Below are positions 25,466 through 40,664 of a DNA stretch of 64,000 nucleotides, in pieces. Position numbers and translations under genes: made by a program. The stretch is from the NCBI RefSeq assembly GCF_025118155.1, contig NW_026251427.1, positions 62,001-126,000 on the forward strand, in the 5' to 3' direction. The notes under the pieces are model-generated. The model had not been told where the DNA came from and did no database searches. It worked only from the letters and a program-made list of their open reading frames with translations. Position 1 is the stretch's first letter. Every line of letters begins with the position of its first letter. This DNA is from Cokeromyces recurvatus (Eukaryota; Mucoromycota; Mucoromycetes; Mucorales; Mucoraceae).

Positions 25466-27016
25466 ACTATTGCAACTGTCATAAATTAATATCTGATGGA
25501 TAGTAGTTCCGTTCTTGATCAACAAAGTTCCTTAAATCTCTCTTACTTGACAAGCATTGAAAATCAAAGATTTATAAAGATTGATTTAATATAAAGAATC
25601 TAATAAATATTTATTTATTTATTTATTCGTATACCTACGAAAAAGTTCTAAATTCATTAATATTCAGAGAACAAACTTCACCGAGTTTCTCTTTTAGATG
25701 ATACTTGTTCATTTTTTTTTTTTTTTGCTTGGATCAACCTTTTAGCTTCTGCATAAAAGTGTAAAATAAAAGACGAAAAGAGAGAGTGGTTTCTTATAAA
25801 GGAGTGATAAATTAAGGTATGAAGAACTAAATCAATTTAAACTGATCTATGGTATATTTACATTATTTCTAGGGTTGAGGATATATGTTCTATTCAAGAT
25901 AATGCTTTGCAGGTTTGTTATAATTGTAAATAGATAGCTAGCTACTAGCACAATTGCTTGCTATTTCAGTATCTGTTATTGTCATTATATTATCATTCTT
26001 GGAATATAATATATCTGCTTACTATTATCATTATACCCTTAAACTATTATTTTACTTGTTTAGATTGATTAAATACACTGTATCACGTATTCAAGTTATA
26101 TATTGTATTAGTTATGATGCAGGTTATTACTCTTTTTGAGTATTGATATTTTAGCTTCTGTATTTCTAGATATTTAGATACATGTATTTGTAATTTATAT
26201 AACTTGGGAGTTTAATGTTATAACGTCATCTCTTGTTATTCAGATTTAGTTATCAGACATATTCTATCACACGAGATTCTTTCTTTGTTCTCTGGTTCAG
26301 ATACTATTTTATTTTATGTCTTTAAAAAGGGGTAAATAAATACACTATAAATAAGTCATTATGATTGGAGTTTGTATTATAAACAATTATCATAAAAATA
26401 AATCTGTACTTTGTTCTTCACTTTTTTTTTTTCCTAAATTAAATCCTTATTTTTTGTCTAGTTTGCTGTATATCGTGTGGTCTAACATTGAATATTTTAT
26501 TTTTTTGAATCGTCTCATTATTTTTTAAAAACTGCAGTGAAAATACTATAATAACCCAATAGGGTTGACTTCCAGGTGATGCCCCTTCGACTATGTCCTT
26601 ACTATCTATATGAAAACTTTACTCATGAACATTCGGTTCAATATCTTCATATGCACTGTCGGCTTGATATGCCTCTAAAGAAATCAAAGTCCCTGCAACT
26701 AATTTCTTCTTGGTTAGTTTCTTGACCAACTATCTGTATCATTTTACATTAAATGGACTACCTGTTTCATCAAACGCTTCCTCTCCCTCCTCCCGTTAAT
26801 CCTGATACCAAGTTAAAATATTAGTTATTCTTGTAATAGACTGGTATATTTATACTGTTTCAGATTTCTTCTTTTCTTCCACCTTTTTTTTTTCTCTCTT
26901 GACTCCTAAAAGGTCTTTATCACCTTCTCTCCCTCTCTTTTGGGCCTGATTAAGGCAATACAGCATAATAAAATCGCTACGTATTCATTGGCCATTTTTA
27001 TTTTCTTTTAATCGTA
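25060..27016. other. Gene-poor region with possible coding relics
   Basis: No intact gene. Two short minus-strand frames look like protein ends. One at about 25289-25390 ends in SPLEEGPF and a stop. The other, at about 26619-26720, ends in YEDIEPNVHE and a stop. Neither has a traceable start. A tract of about 35 A lies near 25429-25463. The region abuts the TIR element at 27017. Confidence 0.4.
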
Positions 27017-28715
27017 CAGTAAGCGCAACACTAATGGGCGGTTTTTGTTAAATTTAAAAGGGTGGCTTTATCTGGCTATATTTATATACATATATACATT
27101 TATATTTATGAGGATGGGCAGGGAAGAATTGTTGATAAAGAAGGGGTATGATAGGATGGATTGGGAATAAAAAGTAGACTCTTATCATCTATAAATGCTA
27201 AAACCCGTCTTAAGCTTTATTGTAAAAAGCAAGGCTCAGGGGAAAAATCAACTGATGAAGACTTGGATGTTGACATGAAAGAAGCTAGTATGAAATATTC
27301 GCATGACCATAGTTGGCCTTTTTTTTTTAATAAAAAAAAATCGTTAAAGCAAGTTTAATATTACTCCAAATAACATAGACATAGAAGTTAATACTGTTTT
27401 AAATGCAAAATATAAGGAAAGAGAAAAATAGAAAGGACAAGTCTGTGAAAGCTCTGTATAGTTCATAATATTATTTCTTTAGTGCCTGAATACTCTAACA
27501 ATGACTGTTATTAAAGCTGAATGTTGTAGAATGAATGATATGCTGTGATATACAATGCACTAGTTTTATTTGAATAAACTCTTTATTATGTAATAAATGA
27601 TGGTTTATTTCTATCAACTTAGTTGTAAAGACAACTACAATTATAATAAATATATTTACAAACTCTGGAACTCTTCCAGGTATCTCAACTTTTTTTTGTA
27701 ATTTTGTAATTTCAATTGATAGTTTTTCGATTTCTTTTTAACTTTTTTGTTACTTTGAATTTTGCATTTTCGATATCAATATTCAGTTCATCATCGGATG
27801 TATTTATTGTGGCATTGGTGGGGATTATTTCGCTTGGGCCATAACGGGCAACGGCATAACACTCTTGCAGAACTAATGATCCTCGCCTGTATTTAGAAAT
27901 TAGACAAAAAAAAGAAAGGTTATAGCTTTTATTTCATTATTATTTTGTCATGATATAAATCATTTACATAGGTTACAGGTTGATTTTCCAATTAAACTGG
28001 GATTTAATACAATGTCTTCAATTCTTGAGCATACAACTTCATTTTGTATGTTGTAAATATAATAAAACATGGCAGCATCAGTTCCAGTTGCGAAATGTAC
28101 TAACATGAAGCTACTTCAAGTTAGATCTATGTAAGGGCTTTATATTACTTAGTTTTAGCTTTTTACCAATTATCTTCTTTCTTTTTTTTTTTTTAATAAC
28201 GTGTAAAGGTTTCACCAAAGAGCATTCAACGCCTCAGCGTGAATTTGAATTCGGCCCATCCTCCCTCAATTTCCACCTTCCTTAACCAGCCTGGTCCCAG
28301 TTAGGTGTGCCGTACTTCATCTGGCTGGCTTCTACCTTGTGTCTTGTTTATGTTCCCCGCCTTACGGATCTAGCCCTGCTTTATTCTGTTGTTACCTCTG
28401 TTCGCTATGGGTTTTGATACCATTTGTCTCTTGGTCCAGTCTCTCTTTACCCATAGCAAATAATGATCCATTGATCGCCTGCACTAGATGGGCATACTAA
28501 TAGAGATATTAATAAATATACATATACAAAAAAGCTTAGTCTTCAATATCTCACCACAAATACTCTTCAGGGAATCTCCAGCTAATTGGACATGACAGTG
28601 TCTGTTTAAACAAGTAGAACACATAATGATACTGAAATATTTTATAAAAAGTAGACTCAGTTAAAGCCGCCCTTTTGAGTTTAAAAAAGCCGCCCAATTA
28701 ATGTTTCGCTTACTG
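27017..28715. mobile_element. 1.7-kb DNA transposon with 58-bp terminal inverted repeats
   Basis: The left end, 27017-27074, reads CAGTAAGCGCAACACTAATG and continues to GGGTGGCTTTATCTG. The right end, 28658-28715, read on the minus strand, gives CAGTAAGCGAAACATTAATT and continues to GGGCGGCTTTAACTG. The two align over their full 58 bp with roughly a quarter mismatched and one small indel. A TA dinucleotide precedes the left end; the right flank is TT, so a TA target duplication is possible but not intact. The interior carries a decayed minus-strand coding relic (27712-28106). The superfamily is unassigned: the CAGT ends and TA flank would suit Tc1/mariner, but no DDE/D motif is readable. Confidence 0.75.
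27712..28106 (-). pseudogene. Decayed gene inside the TIR element
   Basis: Two open segments on the minus strand. The upstream one begins MLVHFATGTDAAMFYYIYNI and continues through EDIVLNPSLIGKSTC. After a likely intron (about 27893-27960, with a TACAG acceptor) the second reads RRGSLVLQECYAVARYGPSE and ends KLKRNRKTIN before a stop at 27712. The phase across the gap does not close with any GT donor I can see, which suggests a frameshift. Composition is protein-like, but I do not recognise a transposase motif. It may be the C-terminal part of the element's own protein. Confidence 0.4.
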
Positions 28716-29020
28716 TTATTATTCCTTGTTTAATGCTTGAGTGTGTATTTTTATATATTTCACCCCTCCCCCCCTCAGGCTGGCAGCTTCTATTATTATT
28801 ATTTCTAACAGGATAATTACTAGTATTGGTGTAAATCTAGCTTGTACAAACAAGGGTTTATAAAGCTCTATATTTAGGAGGAAATTCTATGTATATACAC
28901 ACACACACACCTTATATCTTTTTTTTTTATCATTTTATCATATATAATATACAGTTTATTCTATTACAAAAGAATTTTTATTTGTCCTTTGCTATTATAT
29001 ATACATACTATGTCAGCCAA
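28716..29020. other. Short intergenic region
   Basis: AT-rich spacer between the TIR element and the stop of the Pex30-like gene, with an (AC)n run near 28900. Nothing else is seen. Confidence 0.4.
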
Positions 29021-30419
29021 TTATTTTTCTTTTTTTTCTTCTTCACTGATTTGTTCTTCAATCTCTCTTTCTACTAGTCTTGCTCTTCTACACCAACATC
29101 TTCTTCTAGTAAATGTTTGCATATTAGCTGTACCACTCATTTGTTTCCATGCATTATTTCCATATTCCCATCCATGATGATCTACTTTCCCTGACATTTC
29201 GCCTGTCATATCCACCCACCAATCACCATCTACCCAACTCCAGACCTTATTTATCGTCTTTTTTACACCATGTTGTACATAACTTACAACTGTAGGTTCT
29301 GGTAATTCAAATTCTTCTTTTGGTGGTATTGGTTTAAGTTGTTTATCTGTCCATGAACCTCTTTCACTGGGCATCATATTGGTAGTCCAGTTGACTCCAA
29401 GCCACCATCTCTGATAGAATACATTTACATGATGAGAATTAATGTTACTAAATGATTTTTTTTTTTAATACCTGATTCTCATAAACTTCAAATTGAAATA
29501 TCATTTCACTTCTTGTTCCTTCTTTTGTCTTTTCCTGTTCAATATGTTCAATTATTTCAATTGCCTTTGATTTTTCCTTTTTAGCACGAATTAAAAGTGT
29601 TGATATCCATTCTTTTACTCGCTGTCTTTTAGAAAGCTTTTTTCTTTGATATCCAAATAAAGTGGATACAATAGCTATACCATAGGCCCATACTGCTGCT
29701 ATACAGTGTCTAAGTATGATATTTTTTTGAATGGCTATCCAGATAACGTGTGCGCCTGGTGAATGCACCACCAACAGGAAGGTACCAAAGGAAGCTAATA
29801 TGATGCGTGCACTTAACCACCAGCATAGGAATGCCCAAATGGGTACTATATATCCTAACACAGTCAATACGGCGACTGCCTTATCTTTCCTCGTACCATC
29901 CAAATGAATCATAAGCTGCTTCCATCGTAGCCTAACATGATCTAAAAAGGCATTCACGACCGCCACGTCCTCAAGGGTATCATCTAGGGAGATATCTGTA
30001 CTATCTGTCCTGATCTTTCTGGATATATAGAGTTCGCTTTCGTCATCCATTTCGTCACCGTCAGGACGGCTGTGTTGTTCAAGCGCTTCTCGACGTGCAC
30101 GTGTAAGCTTAATCGAGAACCAATCTCGAGCCAATTTGTAAATTACGAGACTTGGCAATCCAAACGCTAGATATTGCCATGTCCAAAGACACACTGTGAT
30201 CCATAATAAAACAACGAGTATTGTACGTTGTGGTTGTGTGCGCCACATGATGAGATTAACAAATTGAGCTAATACATGTAATGCAGGCGCCATAATCACT
30301 AGCAACTTTAATACCGGTGTAGGAATGTGATCTAATTGATGAACCTGATGAGGTGAAGAAAAATTGAATGAGGAATTAGATTGCTGTAGCGATGGTCTTT
30401 CAATTACAGGTTTTGCCAT
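29021..30419 (-). CDS. Pex30/Pex24-type peroxisomal/ER membrane protein with dysferlin domains
   Basis: Two exons (30419 to about 29471, and about 29411 to 29021), start MAKPVIERPSLQQ. Proteins of this family shape ER subdomains where pre-peroxisomes and lipid droplets bud. The N-terminal half has paired long hydrophobic hairpins (reticulon-like: LKLLVIMAPALHVLAQFV, TILVVLLWITVCLWTW, and later GYIVPIWAFLCWW and FGTFLLVVHSPG). The C-terminal half has the DysFN motif (FEVYENQ|RWWLGVNW, split by the intron) and the DysFC motif (WSWVDGDWWVDM ... GWEYGNNAW). A strongly basic then acidic tail follows (RRRCWCRRARLVER, EEEKKEK). A 57-bp A tract lies about 100 bp upstream. Confidence 0.87.
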
Positions 30420-30520
30420 GATCAAAAAAGAACAAAAAAAAAAAAAAAAAGTATATATTTAAAAAAATACAAGAAGGGAAAGAGAAAGAGGGATAGAAAA
30501 AGAAAATCACATGCCTGTGG

Positions 30521-30581
<61 letters not shown>

Positions 30582-30812
30582 ATTGGAATGCATCTATTAA
30601 TGCTAACAATTAAATAAATTTGATTAGCCCATATCTGAATAGCAGCTTTAAACTTTTTTTTTTTCCTTTTGTTCCATAAAATAGTTTTCATCCTATAAAT
30701 AGGCTAGAGACATTATAATATCTTTAAGATATAATATAACATATCATCTATAATAATAATACATTTCTTTTTGTTTAATAATTATGATACATATAAGAAT
30801 ATAGGCTACTAT

Positions 30813-30870
<58 letters not shown>

Positions 30871-30905
30871 ACGAATATACACATCACGTTTATTTCAATC
30901 ATATC
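30420..30905. other. Intergenic region dominated by two giant poly(A) tracts
   Basis: Contains uninterrupted A runs of about 57 bp (30521-30577) and 54 bp (30815-30868) on the plus strand. No gene is supported; the Phe-rich ORF over the first run is an artefact of the homopolymer. Confidence 0.6.
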
Positions 30906-32723
30906 TTAGTTTTGTTCAGTTTTGCAATTTTTAAGATCCAACCTAGATAAATTAGGACAATAGTTGTATAAAAACTCATATACATTTCGATCCAATTTGA
31001 CATTTTCTATATTTAAAACACGGATTGAATTATGATGGGTCTTTCTTGATGATATCAAGCATTTTAAAAGACTTGTTTCTTCTTGACAGAATACGATTGA
31101 CAATTCAATAAGGCTTGGAAAATGTTTGAGTAGGCAATCCAAGTAGATTAAATCAATACTGCTATTATTATTATTATTATTATTATAGTAATTAAAATGA
31201 GTTACTTCTTGTTCTTCTACAGTAGCAACGCGTTTGATCGTTAGATATTGGGTTCGTAAATTAACTGGCTTGACGATTGCATTAATAAAGGAAGCACATC
31301 CTTCATCTAGTAAACGCCTTCGTTTGTTTTTCATAACAACATGGAAATCAAATCGATGATGGATACGCTGAGGAGATTGTTTAATTTGACTATAATGTGC
31401 ATAACGGACAAAGCTTGTGTCCGTAGCATAACTCCCACCCGGCATATACTCAGGCTGTACATTATTTGAATACATAAAATGTATCTCGACGGGACAGAAC
31501 TCATAATGTCGAATTATGTTATAATTATTGATAAAGTTATATGTCAAGGATCTGATAAACTCAAGCTCAATATAATAGCCACTAAAGACAACATCTATAC
31601 AGCGGATGCGAGTGAGCCTCATTAAATCAAAAAGTTGACTTATGTGTTGTGTTGCTCTTGCTAATGGTAAGGGGATAACTTTAGAGTACTTATCCTTGTT
31701 CATATATTCGTGTGTTATAGTCAACTTGAGAATATAGACATCATAATAGTTATCTTGAATAAGTGAAAACCAAACTGATTTGGGGTCATAAATATAGCAA
31801 CATAATAGCTTTAAATTTTGTCTGCTTGTAGTCATTATTTTGTTTGATTGACGTATGTCTACTTTACAATAAAGTGACTCAAGAAAGGGAGCAGATTGAT
31901 GTAACCTTTCTAATAGATTTAGATGAATATAGTTGTTACCGTACAAGGTGCACTCCTTTAGTAATGGTAGCTGTTGATAAAAAAAGGGTTGAAAATTAAA
32001 AAAAAATTCTAAAGAGGTTAAACGGTCTTTAAGTTGCTGAAAGACAGATCTACATACAGCATTGTTGTGTATGGTAGGAATCTTGTGAAGTTGCTTCCAG
32101 TATAAGGAAAGATCTAGTTCGTTCAGAGAATACCAATACTGATAATCATTAAATTGCAACTCATTCAAATTTGGACAATAATACGCCAATATTTCAAAAT
32201 CTGTTGTGACAAATATTGTATTCGTTGGAACACTAACTCCTTCAAATGAATTAGAATCACTATCTTGTTCCTGTTCTAACATTTCATCATCATCATCATC
32301 ATCATTATCTTTTCCCCATAAAAATAAACCATCTTCAAAAAAGTAAAAGTCATTTCTATTTTTAAAATAAGAGACTTTTTCTTCTTCTTCAACGCCTGAC
32401 TCCTCTTGCTCCATATAATATGCCCATTCTTCATTATCTACATCCATTGTGTAGATTACTGTAGTATCGCTGTTATCTTCTTCTACTAAGACTGTCTCTA
32501 GATTAATGTTTCTAGTATATTTGCCTGGTTGCTGAGTATGATGGATGATGATGTTCAGAAAAGACTTGAATGAACTAAGAGAATCAAATTGAATATCTGT
32601 GTAGAGGGCTTCAAAAGCAGGTCGATACCATTCCTTACAGACAATCAAACAGTTTAATTTATTTTCGGATGATTTAAGTTTAAAAAATGTGTTTAATAAG
32701 AGTTCAAAAGGTAACAAGGTCAT
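30906..32723 (-). CDS. F-box protein with leucine-rich-repeat-like body (605 aa)
   Basis: Intronless frame starting MTLLPFELLLNTFFKLKSSE. Residues 3-45 match the F-box pattern (LPFELL ... CLIVCKEWYRPAFEALYTDI), the Skp1-binding module of SCF ubiquitin ligases. Residues about 95-160 are a highly acidic, disordered insertion. From about 180 onward Leu-rich segments recur (CPNLNELQF, FPSLIELSIVF, IRVLNIENVKL, CPNLSRLDLKNC), consistent with a degenerate LRR substrate-recognition surface. The substrate cannot be inferred. Such F-box/LRR genes are multi-copy in early-diverging fungi (family knowledge). Confidence 0.85.
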   Translation of the reverse strand: MTLLPFELLLNTFFKLKSSENKLNCLIVCKEWYRPAFEALYTDIQFDSLSSFKSFLNIIIHHTQQPGKYTRNINLETVLVEEDNSDTTVIYTMDVDNEEWAYYMEQEESGVEEEEKVSYFKNRNDFYFFEDGLFLWGKDNDDDDDDEMLEQEQDSDSNSFEGVSVPTNTIFVTTDFEILAYYCPNLNELQFNDYQYWYSLNELDLSLYWKQLHKIPTIHNNAVCRSVFQQLKDRLTSLEFFFNFQPFFYQQLPLLKECTLYGNNYIHLNLLERLHQSAPFLESLYCKVDIRQSNKIMTTSRQNLKLLCCYIYDPKSVWFSLIQDNYYDVYILKLTITHEYMNKDKYSKVIPLPLARATQHISQLFDLMRLTRIRCIDVVFSGYYIELEFIRSLTYNFINNYNIIRHYEFCPVEIHFMYSNNVQPEYMPGGSYATDTSFVRYAHYSQIKQSPQRIHHRFDFHVVMKNKRRRLLDEGCASFINAIVKPVNLRTQYLTIKRVATVEEQEVTHFNYYNNNNNNNSSIDLIYLDCLLKHFPSLIELSIVFCQEETSLLKCLISSRKTHHNSIRVLNIENVKLDRNVYEFLYNYCPNLSRLDLKNCKTEQN

Positions 32724-32942
32724 TATATAAATGTATATAAAAGAGAAGTGAACGAGTTACAAGTTACGAGAGAGAGAGAAAGGGAAGAGAGAAACAAAGA
32801 AACAAACTAATCAATCAGTTATTATTATTCTATTCTTTTGAATATATTAATTGTGATTTTAGTTATTACATAAGCAAATTTGCATTATATAAATTATTAT
32901 TATACATGATATATGTTTAAATTGATATATATGTTTTAATGA

Positions 32943-34691
32943 TTATCTTTTCCGATTATATCCTCCATGATATCTAGGCCTCTTTTTAGAATACGCTCCT
33001 CCTCCACTGTTATTAGAAGATTCTTCCCCTATTAAATCAATGACACCACTTGAACTTGGTTTTGGAATATTACTTCTAGGGAAATTTGTTTCATATCCTA
33101 TCTCTTGTCGCTGTTGTTGGAAATTGTTATTAGTAGGCATATTCACTGTGCCTGACCGAGTTGGCTGAGGTAAAGAAGACGAACCCATATTAATAGCTTT
33201 CCAATTTGTATTACCCGACTTTATATTTCTTTCTACTGTAACTCTCCTTCCACTTTCTTGTCGTTTTCCTTTTCCTTTTTTATTTCGTGAATCATGACTA
33301 TTACCATTACTGCTTAAATCCTCTTTATATTTTCTTCGCTTGTTACTTAATTTTGAAAGCATATCATCATCACTACTTATCATAGGACTACTGTGACGAT
33401 TATTATTATTATTCCCTTTAGAAAAAAAATAAGGCCATCTCTCATGATTTGTTTTATCTAACAATTCTTTGCTTCGCTGCTGTGGACTTGATTCTCGACT
33501 ATCATGTCGATTCATAATCACATTATCCAAACTATGCTTAGAAAATACAGTATTGATGTTTGACAAAAAGGGAGGCAAATCAGGACATTCATCACCATAA
33601 TGTCCTCTTTCAGAACAATAATAACAGTATTTTGTAGGGTTTAATTTGATAGGCCTTTCTCCATTGTAACTGTGTAATTTGACTGGGCAATACGTTGTAA
33701 TATGCTCCCTTGAATAACAATATGCACATTTTTTGTTGTTTGAACTGTTAAAACAATTAGCTGCAGTATGTCCTCTCTTTTTGCATCGAAGACAATACAT
33801 CAAGGCATCACAGCGGTAAGTTGCATGCTTAGGACCACCACAGTCCTTACAGGATGAGCATTGAGCACGCGTATGTCCTGGTTGAAAACAATTATAACAG
33901 AGTAGAGGGGCTTCTTTTAAACGTTTTTGCATTCTGATAGTATTTACCTAATAAAAAAAAAGCAATTGGTTATTTATTTATTTATTTTTGTCTGTATATG
34001 TTTATATTTATTTATTTATTTTTTACCCTATGTTTTATAAGTTCTTGAAGTTTTAAGTTTGACTCTTCTTCATCTGAAGATACGTCTGAAGAATATTTTT
34101 GATCTTCATCGAGATTAATGAATCGAGTAACTGGAGGCTCTGCCATGTTGACATCACTTACAACGGATGCATGTTCTGAAGTATGATCAGATCCGTCAAA
34201 TCTCTTGTCATCATCATCATCATCATCGTCATCATCATCATCGTTGTTACTACTACTACTACTACTGCTTTCATCACTACTTTTATCAACTACATACAAC
34301 TCGTCATCTGAATTGTTTTCGAGTGGCAAAAAGTGAGACGCTGATAATCCTGATGTTTCTGATTTCTTTGTATCTAATGGTGCATAAACAATTTTAGGAG
34401 AACTAACAGGTGATGGATTTGTCACTGGTGTCTCAGGTCGTGAAGAAGTCTTTTTTTTTAACAATCCAGACTCATACTGCACCATACTCAAAATTTTTTC
34501 CTCTAAATCACTGTCAATAGCATCACTACAAACAAGAACATGTTATGAAATAATAATACACATATATACATTTATAAAAAATTTTCTGCTAACCTTGAAT
34601 GTCCAGCATCCTCTTCACGATTCAAATCTTCGTTTTCATATTGTTCTAATAATCTTAACTCTTCTTCATCTTCATCAAAAAATGTCGTCAT
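32943..34691 (-). CDS. CCHC zinc-knuckle RNA-binding protein, Air1/Air2 (TRAMP complex) type
   Basis: Three exons: 34691 to about 34596, about 34527 to 34030 and about 33948 to 32943. Air proteins link the poly(A) polymerase Trf4/5 and the helicase Mtr4 in the nuclear TRAMP complex, which tags aberrant RNA for the exosome. The N-terminal part is acidic with a poly-Asp run. Five CCHC knuckles follow in order: CYNCFQPGHTRAQC, CKDCGGPKHATYRC, CLRCKKRGHTAANC, CAYCYSREHITTYC and CYYCSERGHYGDEC, all C-x2-C-x4-H-x4-C. The tail is basic, Ser/Asn/Arg-rich and ends GGYNRKR. Five knuckles with short linkers match Air1/2 and animal ZCCHC7. The Trf4-binding knuckle pair is intact. Confidence 0.87.
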
Positions 34692-35558
34692 TTTAAATTG
34701 AATATTCTTATTCTTGTATATACATGTATGTGCTTTATGTATGTATGTATGTATGTATATAACAATGTATAAAAAAAAAAAAAAAAAAATCATAATTTGA
34801 TCATTCAATAGAATATTTAACAAATAAGATTGGTCCGGATAATGAATTCCGTTTTTCGAATAAAATTGAAAAAAAAAATAAGCCACTTATGCTCGTTCCT
34901 TTTTTTTTTTTTTCGACTGTACTATCTGATCTCCATATTTCTGATAAACATCTTCTCTATGTTACTACTATAAACTAATTAATGATAAAAGCAACTTTTT
35001 TATATATTTAATTTTTCGTTTATATGAAAGGAATCCTCAGAAGAAGAAAAAAAAAAGATAGTCTTGTGTATTTAAAATAGCTTAGGTATTCTTTTTTTTC
35101 TTTTTTTTTCTGCAAAGGGAATTAGATTCTATCCCGTAATACTCTATGTGATATTTCAATTTACTGCTCTGTCCATTTTTATTGATTAAAGGATACTCGA
35201 GCTATCACTTATGTAAAGTGTTAAATTGTAGTATATCCAACTATTTGAGGAACCCTTGTTTGGATTGTACTAAAATATCAGCCTTATTCTTTAGAGAAAA
35301 GCTTAGTGGCAATGAGATATACACATATATAATAGTTTATCAATATCTTAATTTAGATGTATCAATATATAAAGTACCGGTATGGTTGTAATAATTATAG
35401 TCTTAAACATAAAGATTTAATTACTTTAAAGATTACATAGAATTTGTTAGTCTAAAAAAATAATAAGATTGAATAGTATATTATAGATCTGGTTTTATTC
35501 TACCTCAAGTAAGACACTTAATAATTTTGCAAAATAATTATATAAAAAATAGAACATA
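34692..35558. other. Intergenic region with no gene seen
   Basis: Promoter side of the AIR1/2-like gene (A19 run at 34771-34789, which is T on its coding strand) and downstream side of SR140. Short ORFs are AT-rich and unsupported. Confidence 0.45.
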
Positions 35559-38506
<2,948 letters not shown>

Positions 38507-38530
38507 CTTCTGTTTTTGATAATTAAGAGG

Positions 38531-38569
<39 letters not shown>

Positions 38570-38645
38570 GTATCGGAAATTTATTATATAATATAAAAAT
38601 GTGTGGCATTCTACGAATATGAAATAAAAATACATGCTTATATTG

Positions 38646-40551
38646 TTATATACGGTTTAATGGATTGACGCCTAATAATCTCAATCCATTTGCTAAAGTC
38701 GTCTTTGCTGCCCAAAATAATAGTAAACGCGCTTCTGCAATTTCACGACTTTCAGCTCCCTTTACTCTTAACTGGCTATTAGCTTGGCTAGCTATATGAG
38801 ATAGTCGGAATAAATATTGTACTAGAATACAAGGATCCATTGCTTTACAAGAAGATTGAACGATATCTGGGAATTGTGAAATAGTTAGAGTCAATTCAAA
38901 TGCTTCTTTTTCTTTTAATAAAGAAGTATCTGCATTGATATTGACAGGTATATTCATATTACGCTCAATACTATATACATGTAAACCTTATATTGTTAGT
39001 CGTTTTATAAATATATACACATGTATATATATACATATATATATGTATATATTTATATATATTACCTGCATAAGCGAGCATGTGTATATTGAAGATAAAC
39101 ACCTGTATATCCTTTAGAAGCCGTCATTCTGTCCCAAGAAAACTGATAATTCTTGATTCGCTTTGCTACCATGTCCTGTACAATTACTGCTGATACTCCT
39201 AATTGATCTGCAACAGCTTCCTCATTCACTATGCCTTCGAGTTTATTTTGTTTTCCTTCTTGCATATTTTCAAGCATCTTTTCCTTAGCTGTGTCTAATA
39301 TGTCTTCTAGGAACACGACTGTTCCCTTTCGTGTTGACATTCCCATAACACGTCCAAAATTAGCATGAGCAAATTCTACTTTGGGCCACCTCTCCGGGTT
39401 TTGCTCATAAATGAGTTCACTGATTTTAAACAACTGCTTTAAATAAAGCTCCTGTTCAATTCCAACCACATAAATCGATTTATCAAACCCACCCAACTTG
39501 TCATATCTCAAAAGGATACTCGCTAGATCACGTGTTAAATATAAACTTGTGCCCATGCCACGTCGAACGAAGGGTCTCCCAAGACCAAACCTCTCTAAAT
39601 CGATTACCCAACCCTCCTTTTCCTCTTTCACTAGTCGAGAATCCTTTAAAATCTGATAGACCTTCATTATATAAGGTTCTGTCTCTGATTCGCCTGAATA
39701 ATAATCAAACCCAATATTTAGTCGTTTATAAATATTTTTATAGGACTCTATACTGTAATCACGAAATTCTTTCCATCGTTTTAATGCCTCCAAGTCTCCA
39801 GACTCCATCTTTTTAAAATAATCATTTGCACGTACATCAATTCTGGGGTCTGTCTTGGCAAGCTCATTTATTTTCACATAGACCTGATAGAGATGATGTA
39901 TAGGATCCTGCTTTAATGCTTGAGGATCCCCAAAGTAATCAAATCCAATAGCCAAAAGACCATATTGCTTACCCCAATCACCCAAATAATTGATCCCGAT
40001 CGTTTTATAGCCGTTAGCTTCATGAATACGTTTTAGAAAATTACCTAAAATAGTGCTTCTGAGGTGTCCTGCATGGAACGGTTTTGCAATATTGGGTGAA
40101 CTATAATCAATAATGACAGTGGATGGTGTATGCTGTTTGTGATGTCCATATTGGCTGTTTAATTGATAAACGTCAGATAAGGTAGACTGAATATAGGGTG
40201 CTCGTTTTACGTCAAAGTGTAAAAATGGGCCCTGTGCAGTCACTTTCTCTATGAAATTGTTTTGTTCAAACTTAGAACACACATGTATATGTGTATGTAT
40301 ATAAAAAAAAAATTAATTATTATTTTTCTTTTATAAGAAAATGTATTTACCTTACTTATAAGCTCTTGACAGCAGTTGATGTCATTTTGGTTGATTGATG
40401 AATTAATTAGTTTTGGTAGAGGTACAGTGAATTGATTTTGAAGTGATGCTTTGGGTGTATTTAAGATTTGCAAAATATGGTTTTCACTATTCTGTGTTAA
40501 CTTAGATAAGGATTTTGCAATGGCTTGTCGAGCTAAATGAGCTGTAAACAT
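38646..40551 (-). CDS. Arginyl-tRNA synthetase (class Ia)
   Basis: Three exons (40551 to about 40352, about 40271 to 39065, about 38968 to 38646). It charges tRNA-Arg with arginine. The HIGH-type signature is PNIAKPFHAGHLRSTILGN and the KMSKS-type signature is MSTRKGTVVF, both intact. The arginine-specific segment NYLGDWGKQYGLL and the C-terminal anticodon-binding helix bundle (VYLQYTHARLCR ... NGLRLLGVNPLNRI) are complete. The form with AKPFHAGHLR and the short N-terminal domain is the fungal type used in both compartments. The first 20 residues (MFTAHLARQAIAKSLSKLTQ) lack acids and could double as a presequence. There is no second ArgRS in the window to compare. The start at 40551 is the first Met in the frame. 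Confidence 0.95.
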
Positions 40552-40619
40552 AATCTCATGCTTGTCCTTTCCTAGACAGAAAAAAAAATAAAGAGAGGGG
40601 GTGGGGTTATATTTATTTT

Positions 40620-40664
<45 letters not shown>

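Noticed and set aside
28200..28500. Relatively GC-rich stretch as an rRNA or tRNA gene
   Set aside because: No cloverleaf or conserved rRNA segment is visible, and it lies within the TIR element.
30521..30868. Two long poly(A) runs as retrotransposon tails
   Set aside because: No reverse transcriptase relic, target duplication or insertion body is attached, and similar tracts occur at many promoters here.
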